Shown in pieces: positions 16,434-22,618 of a DNA stretch of 22,618 nt; position 1 is the stretch's first letter; each line of letters starts with the position of its first letter. The notes beneath the pieces are model-generated. The model ran no database searches, was not told the DNA's origin, and saw only the letters and a program-made list of their open reading frames with translations. The DNA is from SCUD01 sp036824505 (lineage in GTDB: Bacteria; Pseudomonadota; Gammaproteobacteria; Steroidobacterales; Steroidobacteraceae), in contig DAITAA010000034.1 in the NCBI GenBank assembly GCA_036824505.1, positions 1 to 22,618 of the forward strand, written 5' to 3'. A program made the position numbers and the translations under genes.

Positions 16434-17912
16434 ATGAAGAGACGTCAATTTGTCGGTGCGGGCCTCGCGCTCGCCGCCGCCTGGCCGCTACGCGGTTTTA
16501 CCGCCGTTCTCAGGGGCGTCGGCGATCTGCCGGCCAAGACGCTCGCCGGCGGCGACATGGTGCTGCCCGGATCCTCTATCGAGGCATTGGCGGCCAGCCT
16601 GCGCGGCGATGTGCTGCTGGCAGGCAACCCGGATTACGAGCGCACGCGACGTGTCTGGAACGGGATGTTCGACAAGCATCCCGCGCTGATTTGTCGCTGC
16701 ACCGGGGCTAGCGACGTCCGGCACGCCGTCGATTTTGCGCGTGAGCACCAACTGCTGACCGCGGTTCGGGCCGGCGGGCACAGCGTTTCTGGCAAATCGA
16801 CCTGTGACGGCGGCCTCGTGATCGACCTGCAGCAAATGCAGGGCGTGCGCATCGACCCTGAAGCGCGGCGCGCCCATCTGGAATCCGGCTCGTTGCTCGG
16901 CCAACTCGACCATGAATCCGCGGCATTCGGGCTCGCGACCACGGCGGGCACGTTTTCCGACACCGGCGCCGCGGGCCTGACGCTGAGCGGTGGCTTTGGA
17001 AGGCTTGGCCGGCGCTTCGGGCTCGCCTGCGACAATGTCGCGTCGTTCGACATCGTCACAGCCGACGGTCATTTCCTGCACGCCAGCGACGAGGAGAACA
17101 GGGATCTCTTCTGGGGCCTGCGCGGCGGCGGTGGAAACTTCGGCGTGGTGACCTCGATCGAGTATCGGCTGCATCCGGTGGACCCGACCATTCTCGGCGG
17201 AATGATCGTCTGGCCGTTCGACCAGGCCCGCGACGCCGTGCGCTTCTACCGCGATGTCGCGATGGACGCGCCTGAGGTGGTAAACCTGCTCCCCGTGCTG
17301 TTCTGGGAGAAAGGCACCCCCTACTTCGGCGTCGAGGCCTGTTGGTCCGGGGACCACGCCGAAGGTGAAAAATGGCTGAAGCCGTTGCGCGCGTTCGGAA
17401 AGCCGGCCATGGACAACATCGGCCTGATGCCCTACGTCAAGTTGCAGTCGAGCAGCGACGCGTCCGCTCCCCATGGCATACGTACTTACGCGAAGAACGG
17501 CTTCGTTGGAGCGCTTTCGAACGATGACATCGATCTCATGCTCGACGTCTTCGCGCGCACACCGGGCCTGTACGACATGTTCTGTGACCACTGCGGCGGA
17601 GCCTATTCGCGCGTGCCCCAGGACGCGACGGCATTTCCGCGGCGCGACATGGCTTTCATACTGGCCATCTGGAGCGGATGGTCCACGTCGGATGGCATCG
17701 ATGAAAAGGTCGCGCAGATGCGCGCGGCCTGGCGCGATCTCGAACCGATCACGAAGGGTTTCTATACCAATTACGTCGGCCCTGACACGGCAACTGCCGT
17801 CTACCGGGAGAATTTCGGCGCCAACTTCGAGCGGCTGGTCGCGCTGAAGGCCAAGTACGACCCGATGAACCTGTTCCGGCTGAACGCGAACGTGCCGCCG
17901 AAGATAGGATGA
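16434..17912 (+). CDS. FAD-binding oxidoreductase, berberine-bridge-enzyme type, copy 2
   Basis: The 492-residue paralogue of the preceding gene has the same layout. The Tat-like start is MKRRQFVGAG, His116 in RAGGHSVSG is the FAD attachment site, then TFSDTGAAGLTLSGGFG, and the BBE C-terminus is NFGANFERL...NLF. The start ATG follows GGGGAGGCAGG. FAD-domain residues are largely identical to copy 1, but the segment at about residues 280-440 (substrate domain) differs strongly, with several added cysteines (MFCDHCGGAY). The 83 bases at 17823-17905 match 16289-16371 with one mismatch. A tandem duplication with different substrate specificity is likely. It is probably the last gene of the permease operon. 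Confidence 0.88.
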   Translation: MKRRQFVGAGLALAAAWPLRGFTAVLRGVGDLPAKTLAGGDMVLPGSSIEALAASLRGDVLLAGNPDYERTRRVWNGMFDKHPALICRCTGASDVRHAVDFAREHQLLTAVRAGGHSVSGKSTCDGGLVIDLQQMQGVRIDPEARRAHLESGSLLGQLDHESAAFGLATTAGTFSDTGAAGLTLSGGFGRLGRRFGLACDNVASFDIVTADGHFLHASDEENRDLFWGLRGGGGNFGVVTSIEYRLHPVDPTILGGMIVWPFDQARDAVRFYRDVAMDAPEVVNLLPVLFWEKGTPYFGVEACWSGDHAEGEKWLKPLRAFGKPAMDNIGLMPYVKLQSSSDASAPHGIRTYAKNGFVGALSNDDIDLMLDVFARTPGLYDMFCDHCGGAYSRVPQDATAFPRRDMAFILAIWSGWSTSDGIDEKVAQMRAAWRDLEPITKGFYTNYVGPDTATAVYRENFGANFERLVALKAKYDPMNLFRLNANVPPKIG

Positions 17913-17927
17913 CGGGCGGGACTCCGG

Positions 17928-17961
17928 CTCGCCGCCGGTTTCTCGTCGCGGCCGCGGCGAG
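17928..17961. terminator. Possible hairpin between convergent genes
   Basis: The arms CTCGCCGC (17928-17935) and GCGGCGAG (17954-17961) pair exactly around an 18-base loop, between the ends of the + strand FAD oxidase gene and the - strand cysteine peptidase gene. There is no T run on either strand, so bidirectional termination is only suggested by its position. Confidence 0.3.
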
Positions 17962-17986
17962 GCGCGGATCATCCATTGAGCGCGGC

Positions 17987-18967
17987 TCAGTCGGGCCAAT
18001 GCCGATCCGCAAGCGAGCATTGCTCGACCGCCGATCGTCCAGCGGCTTCGATCTGCGCACGGGTCGTTTCGACCGTCGCTGAAAGCGCCGTGCCGGCCGC
18101 CAGCGCAAGCGCAAGTTCGAGCTGCCGCCGCGCTTCTTCGATGCAGCCGGAATCGGCGAGCACCTGCGCGAGATTGTTTCGTGTTGCCGCGTCCCGCGGC
18201 GCCAGAATCGCGGCCCGCGTATAGGCATCCGCCGCGGCCGCGCGATTGCCGTCCGCATAGGCGACATTGCCGCGGCCCAGCCATGCAAACGGTTCATCGG
18301 GCCAGCGTGCAATCGCGGCATCGTACGACAATGCGGCAGCCCGCCGATCGCCCGCCGCTTCGATGCCGGCAACCGCCTCCAGGTAGTTTCTTGCTTCCGC
18401 TTCGCGTGGAATCACGGCCGGCGGAAGGACTGTCAGCGCCCAGCGCCCGGCGCGGTCCCAGGAACGGGCGAAGCTTTGCCAGCGCATTTCCTGGCGCTCG
18501 CGGCGGCCAGACCGGAGCACTGCCACATTCCGTTCTGCGTCATAGCCCACGAGCACGGCGTAGTGCCAGAACGGTATCTGCCTGACTCCAAGATTCTGAA
18601 GCAGCAGCACGGGCCGGCCCTCGGCGAGTTCTGCCAACAGCGCCTGACCCGAACCAGGCAACAGATAGGCGAGCCGCCCCTGCCGGCGGGTTGCGCCGAT
18701 GAGTTCCGCCTGAAGGCTGCCGCGGCGCTTCGGCAGGAAGACCTGTGGCGCCAACGCGTCCGGCTGTACGTGAACACCGCTCGTGCCCAGCACCGTCGCG
18801 AGAGCGGCCGGGCCGCATTGATAGTCTTCCTGCGGGAAGAACGGCGTGTCACGCAGTTCGAGCGCACGCGGCAGTTCCGGCGGCATCCCGTCCGCCAGCG
18901 GCGGTGAAGCCGCGCAGCCCGCCAGGCCGACGAACAACGCTGCCGCTGGCAGCGCTGCCCGAATCAC
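17987..18967 (-). CDS. PA2778 family cysteine peptidase with TPR domain, lipoprotein
   Basis: The 326-residue protein begins with a lipoprotein signal (VGLAGCAAS, lipid Cys18). Residues about 38-175 are a C39-like papain-fold domain with Cys51 in DYQCGPAALA and His135 in PFWHYAVLVGY. The third catalytic position, Asp/Asn in C39 peptidases, seems replaced by RSG (152-154), as I recall for the PA2778 family. Residues about 185-300 are tetratricopeptide-like helices (AALSYDAAIARWPDEPFAWLGRG, then ADAYTRAAILAPRDAATRNNLA). Family function is not established; a peptidase or processing role in the envelope is inferred. The GTG start overlaps the stop of the PA2779-like gene by four bases (GTGA), so the two act together. 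Confidence 0.88.
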   Translation of the reverse strand: MIRAALPAAALFVGLAGCAASPPLADGMPPELPRALELRDTPFFPQEDYQCGPAALATVLGTSGVHVQPDALAPQVFLPKRRGSLQAELIGATRRQGRLAYLLPGSGQALLAELAEGRPVLLLQNLGVRQIPFWHYAVLVGYDAERNVAVLRSGRRERQEMRWQSFARSWDRAGRWALTVLPPAVIPREAEARNYLEAVAGIEAAGDRRAAALSYDAAIARWPDEPFAWLGRGNVAYADGNRAAAADAYTRAAILAPRDAATRNNLAQVLADSGCIEEARRQLELALALAAGTALSATVETTRAQIEAAGRSAVEQCSLADRHWPD

Positions 18968-19350
18968 GTCTTCTTGAAGATGTCGATCGTACCGGTCAAC
19001 TCGAGGACCAGCAGTACCAGAAATACGATGCCGAGTATGGCGAGTGCCGAGTCGCCACCGGCCGGCGCCTGCTGTATGTCACCGGCGAGCTTCGAGAGCT
19101 CGGCAGGCGTCAGGGCAGCGATGCGGCCATCGACATCCGCCGGATCAACGCCGAGCGCGATCATCTGGTCGCGCACAGCAGCGCGGGACAGCGCATCGCG
19201 GACCACGGTCAAGTCGGCGCGCTGCTGGGCGGCGGTGATGGCCTCGGCCGTGCCGACAACGCCGGCCGCCGCCGGCGCCTGCATTCCGAGGGAGATCAGG
19301 CTCACGCTGAGCAACGCAACGCAACAACGACGAAAACGCTCAATGTGCAT
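18964..19350 (-). CDS. PA2779 family small membrane protein
   Basis: The 128-residue protein starts at the ATG complementing 19348-19350, seven bases after a GGAGG site; a longer frame begins 11 codons earlier but lacks such a site. It has an N-terminal signal (about 10-33, ending MQAPAAAG). A conserved central region includes LTVVRDALSRAAVRDQMIALGVDPADVDGRI and LTPAELSKLAGDI. One transmembrane segment lies near the C-terminus (ALAILGIVFLVLLVLELTG), followed by a short IFKKT tail. It is the usual partner of PA2778-type peptidases. The small conserved domain resembles a pro-peptide or substrate, but this is inference. The peptidase gene follows with a 4-base overlap. Confidence 0.87.
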   Translation of the reverse strand: MHIERFRRCCVALLSVSLISLGMQAPAAAGVVGTAEAITAAQQRADLTVVRDALSRAAVRDQMIALGVDPADVDGRIAALTPAELSKLAGDIQQAPAGGDSALAILGIVFLVLLVLELTGTIDIFKKT

Positions 19351-19403
19351 GAAGCACCTCCAAGTCGATGAACAGGCTGACACTGGACGCTATTTGAACA
19401 TCC

Positions 19404-19428
19404 GTGCCGGTACCGTACGGTACCGCAC
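19404..19428. promoter_or_regulatory. Perfect 16-base palindrome upstream of the PA2779-PA2778 pair
   Basis: GGTACCGTACGGTACC (19409-19424) reads the same on both strands. It is extended by GTGC (19404-19407) and GCAC (19425-19428), with one unpaired C at 19408. It lies about 55-75 bases before the PA2779-like start and 23 bases past the end of the L12-like gene. It could be an operator, or a hairpin without a T run that ends the upstream message. Confidence 0.45.
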
Positions 19429-19450
19429 ACAGGCCTCGATGGCTACATAA

Positions 19451-19732
19451 TCACCTTCCGAAGAAATACCAGACGAGAGCTGCAATCAGCAGCACGTCGA
19501 TGATCAGCGCCCATTGGATCAGCTTGCGTTTCATGGCCGCCTGCTGCTCGGTCAGCTGCGCTTTCAGCGCAGGGTTGTGCTGTACGTACGCCTCCACCCG
19601 TTGCTTGGCTTCCGCCAGTCCGACACCTTCGGCTTCGCGCACCAGCTTGATCGCATCGATCATATGGCCAGTGGAGATGGCAGCGGCGGCTGCCGCTGGC
19701 AATGGGCGATCGTCATTGACCGTAGACTGCAT
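19451..19732 (-). CDS. Small membrane protein with L7/L12 C-terminal-domain-like segment
   Basis: The product has 93 residues from the ATG complementing 19730-19732, which has AGGA seven bases upstream; a GTG five codons earlier is the alternative. The segment MIDAIKLVREAEGVGLAEAKQRVEAYV resembles the C-terminal domain of ribosomal protein bL12 (IKxVRxxTGLGLKEAK). After a charged helix (LKAQLTEQQAAMKRK) comes one transmembrane segment near the C-terminus (WALIIDVLLIAALVWYFFG). The protein is thus likely bound to the inner membrane with its L12-like part in the cytoplasm. I know no assigned function. It follows the GST gene after 20 bases. Confidence 0.8.
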   Translation of the reverse strand: MQSTVNDDRPLPAAAAAAISTGHMIDAIKLVREAEGVGLAEAKQRVEAYVQHNPALKAQLTEQQAAMKRKLIQWALIIDVLLIAALVWYFFGR

Positions 19733-19752
19733 GATCCGATCCTGCACGACGT

Positions 19753-20424
19753 TCAGTTCAATAATTCGTACCTGCCACCGCGCTCGACCGCGCGATGATA
19801 AGCCGGCCGCGCATGGATGCGCCCGAGGAAATCCACCAGCCGGGGCCGGTTCGAACCGAGGCCCGCGCGCTTCACGGCAACCTCCAGCGGAAAGCTCATC
19901 TGGATGTCGGCTGCGCTGAACTCATCGCCTGCAAACCAGAGGGACTTCGCAAGCTCTGACTCCATGTAATCCAGGTGACGCATGATCTGCGGCTCGACAA
20001 ACGAGCTCTTGACGCGCCGCGCGATCGCGCGTGCGATGGGCCTGGCGAAAAACGGCATCGGCCCCGATTCGACACGATCGAAAACAAGCTTCAGCAGAAG
20101 CGGCGGCATCGCCGATCCTTCCGCGTAATGCAGCCAATAGGTATACCGCAGGCGCGTGGGTGTTCCGGGGGCCGGTGCGAGTTTGCCGCCACCGTAGCGC
20201 TCGACCAGGTATTCGATGATGGCTCCTGATTCCGCAATCGTGAACCCGCCGTCGGTGATGACCGGCGATTTGCCGAGTGGATGCACCTCGCGCAATGCTG
20301 GTGGCGCGAGCATGGTCTTCGGGTCGCGCTCGTAGCGCTTGACCTCATAGGGCAGGCCGAGCTCCTCAAGCAGCCACAGCACCCTCTGCGAGCGCGAATT
20401 ATTGAGATGATGGACCGTGATCAA
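19753..20424 (-). CDS. Glutathione S-transferase family protein
   Basis: The 223-residue protein has the GST layout. A thioredoxin-like N-terminal domain (about 1-80) contains NNSRSQRVLWLLEELGLPYE, the cis-Pro54 in GKSPVITD, and the glutathione-binding E65-S66 in AESGAIIEYL. An all-helical C-terminal domain follows, with FSAADIQMSFPLEV. A Ser near residue 10-12 is the likely active-site residue. It conjugates glutathione to electrophiles or reduces peroxides; the substrate is unknown. The start codon is TTG and overlaps the M48 peptidase stop (TTGA, 20421-20424), so translation is coupled. AGGA lies about ten bases before. Confidence 0.92.
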   Translation of the reverse strand: MITVHHLNNSRSQRVLWLLEELGLPYEVKRYERDPKTMLAPPALREVHPLGKSPVITDGGFTIAESGAIIEYLVERYGGGKLAPAPGTPTRLRYTYWLHYAEGSAMPPLLLKLVFDRVESGPMPFFARPIARAIARRVKSSFVEPQIMRHLDYMESELAKSLWFAGDEFSAADIQMSFPLEVAVKRAGLGSNRPRLVDFLGRIHARPAYHRAVERGGRYELLN

Positions 20425-22376
20425 GCGGCCGCATCCTGCGCCGCCGCGTCAAGCGGCGGCAGCGGACAGTGCACGCCTGCACAGACCGCGCGCAGTAATT
20501 CAGACTCCGCGACCGTCATGCGCAGGTCGTGCGAAATGGTCCTCACCAGGGCCTGCACCAGCAGCTCCTTGCCGGCCGGCGGCAGTCGATCAATTCGATT
20601 GAGCGCCAGGTCGAGCTTTCGCGGCCAGTTCCGGACCGGCTCGAATGGCGGACGATGCGTCGGCAGCAGCTGGGCCATGCCGATTTCGTAGGCTCGCCGT
20701 GCTTCGGCTTCGTCCTCGCTTCCCGACATCGCCAGCACGGAAAAAAGTGTCTGCAAGTCTTCCGCAACGGTCGCTATGGAAAGGTCGAAGGCGCGTGGGC
20801 CCGGCTGCAATTCATCGCGTAGCTGCACCTGCGCGAGCTTCCGCAATGCGTAGGCATAAATCGATACGCGGCCTTCGCGGATCAGGAGCCCGTTCAGACA
20901 CTTCAACAAGTCCTGGCGTTCCTTGCGGCCGAGCTGGTGCAGTGCTGGAAATGCCTGCAGGAGCGCGGGCATCCTCTGCGCCGTTGTGAGGGAATTGACG
21001 ACCGGAAGCAGCGGCTCTACCAAATGGCGCTGCTCACGGCTCATCTGCTGCTCGATGAACGCGAGCTGCCGTCCCTGCGCGTCGTCCGTTGGATCCAGTG
21101 CCAGCGCGAGAAACAACGCCCTTGCCTGCTCCGCATTGCGGGCGGCGACGGTGATCGCTTCCGGCAGGGACACCCGGAGTTCCCGGGCGCGGAGCACTTG
21201 CGCGGTGCCCGGATTCGCCACCATCTGCGCCACCATCGCGGGCGCCAGTACGATCGCGCCCTGCAACATGCCCTCGAGACGCTTTGCCGCAGACTCGGGC
21301 TCGGGCTGGCTCGCCTCTTCGGTCGCCAGCGCGCGCTCCTGATTCATGCGGATCCGCATCGCCTCGAATTCCTCGGGCCGGAAGCTCGGATCGATTTCGC
21401 GGATGCGCTCCTCCAGCGGCGGGTGGGTCGAGAATGCCCGCTCGATACCGGGCGCGAACAGCAGATGCGCAACCTGTTCGGCATCGGTGTCCTGGAACTT
21501 CGATCCGACGCCGAGCGCGCCGATCTTGACCAGCGCGTTGCGCAGACCCGTCGGCTCGCGCGTGAACTGGACCGCCGATGCGTCCGCCAGCGACTCGCGC
21601 TTGCGCGACACGGCCGCCTGTATCAGGCGCCCGAAGAACAGGCCGATGTAGCCGAGAATCATGACCGCAAAGGCCGCCGCAAGAATAACCGCGATGGCAC
21701 CGCCGCCCTTGCGGCTGCCACTGCTGCGCGGTGCGTGTTGCAGCACGAAGCGGCCGATGATCGCGATCACCATCAGGCCGAACAGCCAGCCGATCAGGCG
21801 CGTGCTGAGCCGCATGTCGCCATTCAGCACATGACTGAACTCGTGCGCGATCACACCCTGTAGTTCCGAGCGGTTCAATGCAGTCAGCGCGCCGCGGGTC
21901 ACGGCAATCGCGGCATTCGACGGGTTATGGCCCGCCGCAAATGCGTTGATGCCAGGCTCGCGCTCGAGCACATAGACTGCGGGCACCGGCACGCCCGAGG
22001 CAATCGCCATTTCCTCGACCACATTCAGTAGCCGCCGGCGCAGTGGATCGCTGGTGTCCGCGGTCACACGGGTTCCGCCGACCGACTGCGCCACGACGCT
22101 GCCGCCCGCACTGAGCTGGCTTGCCTTGATGAGGCTCGAGCAGCCGATGACGCCGAGCACGATGAATGAGCTCAGCGCGACGAGGCCCGGGTAGTGCTGG
22201 AACCACAGCCCCTCGGCCGGCGGCGCGACGGTGAGTTCGTCCTGCGAGAGTATTGTTGCGGCCGTGACAACCACGAAGTCCACTGCGACGACACAGGCCA
22301 CCACCGCGATGATGAACAGCAGCACCAGCCAGCGCGACAGCCGGCGGGTTTCGGCCTGCCGCCTGAAGAAGTCCAT
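20421..22376 (-). CDS. M48 family membrane metallopeptidase
   Basis: The 651-residue protein has two N-terminal membrane segments (about 17-39 and 64-84) and two more after the active site (193-213, 228-250). The zinc site is complete: HEFSH at 178-182 and Glu261 in RKRESLADASAVQF. This matches HtpX/Ste24-type proteases, which cut misfolded membrane proteins. The C-terminal 350 residues are helical, poorly conserved and absent from HtpX (about 290 aa), as is typical of the longer M48 members found next to lemA. It follows lemA after 23 bases and overlaps the GST start. A role in envelope stress or quality control is inferred. Confidence 0.93.
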   Translation of the reverse strand: MDFFRRQAETRRLSRWLVLLFIIAVVACVVAVDFVVVTAATILSQDELTVAPPAEGLWFQHYPGLVALSSFIVLGVIGCSSLIKASQLSAGGSVVAQSVGGTRVTADTSDPLRRRLLNVVEEMAIASGVPVPAVYVLEREPGINAFAAGHNPSNAAIAVTRGALTALNRSELQGVIAHEFSHVLNGDMRLSTRLIGWLFGLMVIAIIGRFVLQHAPRSSGSRKGGGAIAVILAAAFAVMILGYIGLFFGRLIQAAVSRKRESLADASAVQFTREPTGLRNALVKIGALGVGSKFQDTDAEQVAHLLFAPGIERAFSTHPPLEERIREIDPSFRPEEFEAMRIRMNQERALATEEASQPEPESAAKRLEGMLQGAIVLAPAMVAQMVANPGTAQVLRARELRVSLPEAITVAARNAEQARALFLALALDPTDDAQGRQLAFIEQQMSREQRHLVEPLLPVVNSLTTAQRMPALLQAFPALHQLGRKERQDLLKCLNGLLIREGRVSIYAYALRKLAQVQLRDELQPGPRAFDLSIATVAEDLQTLFSVLAMSGSEDEAEARRAYEIGMAQLLPTHRPPFEPVRNWPRKLDLALNRIDRLPPAGKELLVQALVRTISHDLRMTVAESELLRAVCAGVHCPLPPLDAAAQDAAA

Positions 22377-22399
22377 ATCGGTTCAGCTCGTCGCGTGGA

Positions 22400-22618
22400 T
22401 CAGGTGAAGCTGACCTTCGGGACCTCGCGCTTCTGCGGCGATTCGATCTCGAGCATCTGCGCCGGCATGAAGCCGAACGAACCGGCGACGATGCTGTTCG
22501 GGAACACCTCGCGCGTGTTGTTGTAGCTGAGCACGGCGTCGTTGTAGGCCTGGCGCGCGAAGGCGACCTTGTTCTCGGTCGAGGTCAGCTCCTCGGAGAG
22601 CTGCATCATGTTCTGGTT
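22400..22618 (-). CDS. lemA: LemA family protein, N-terminus outside window
   Basis: The frame is open to the right edge, so only the last 72 residues are visible. They carry the LemA C-terminal signature ELTSTENKVAFARQAYNDAV, SYNNTREVFPNSIVAG, and a short variable tail. LemA proteins (about 180-200 aa) have one N-terminal membrane helix and a four-helix bundle outside. Their biochemical role is not settled. They often sit beside an M48 peptidase, as here, with 23 bases between the two genes. Confidence 0.92.
   Translation of the reverse strand, partial: NQNMMQLSEELTSTENKVAFARQAYNDAVLSYNNTREVFPNSIVAGSFGFMPAQMLEIESPQKREVPKVSFT

Noticed and set aside
16488..18284. 598-codon open frame on the - strand across the second FAD oxidase
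   Set aside because: It is antisense to a clear enzyme gene and to the end of the cysteine peptidase gene frame, shows no known domain, and is the usual effect of high GC at third codon positions.
20937..21863. 308-codon + strand frame opposite the M48 peptidase
   Set aside because: It is antisense to a protein with an intact HExxH site; no domain is seen.

Overview
The window looks like a piece of a GC-rich gammaproteobacterial chromosome. The taxonomic clues are a YajQ protein of the gammaproteobacterial type, a PA2778/PA2779-type gene pair named after Pseudomonas loci, and a LemA/M48 peptidase pair. A lineage such as Steroidobacterales, Nevskiales or a related environmental group is a guess. 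I see no tRNA, rRNA, CRISPR array, integrase, transposase or insertion sequence. Genes are tightly packed, and most lie in short co-directional runs.

Left part, + strand (1-4395): the 3' part of a HerA/FtsK-like ATP-binding protein with a coiled-coil tail; a lipoprotein with a C-terminal TlpA-like thioredoxin domain; a YajQ-family protein; and a D-2-hydroxyacid dehydrogenase. These are separated by only 1-16 bases and are probably read together.

Efflux region, + strand (4433-12241): a near-consensus promoter with an overlapping inverted repeat drives a TetR regulator, probably as a leaderless message. It is followed by a complete tripartite RND pump (TolC-like outer-membrane channel, lipoprotein adaptor, inner-membrane permease). 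An LCAT-like acyltransferase/lipase lipoprotein follows. Tail-to-tail with it, and overlapping it by 34 bases, is a stand-alone PD-(D/E)XK nuclease on the - strand.

Middle, + strand (13030-17912): a C-terminal scrap of a copper amine oxidase (decayed), then an APC-type amino acid/amine permease with a problematic N-terminus, then two tandem paralogous FAD-linked oxidoreductases with Tat-like signals. Permease and oxidases look like one uptake/oxidation operon. The amine oxidase scrap hints that the locus once handled amines.

Right part, - strand (22618 down to 17987): LemA (cut by the window edge), an M48 membrane metallopeptidase, a glutathione S-transferase (TTG start overlapping the peptidase stop), a small membrane protein with an L7/L12 C-terminal-domain-like segment, then a perfect 16-base palindrome, then the PA2779-like membrane protein and the PA2778-like cysteine peptidase/TPR lipoprotein (4-base overlap).

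I do not see a clear new defence or mobile system. The most unusual items are the twin FAD enzymes with a diverged substrate domain, the stand-alone four-cysteine nuclease, the membrane-anchored L12-like protein, and the broken permease/amine oxidase segment.
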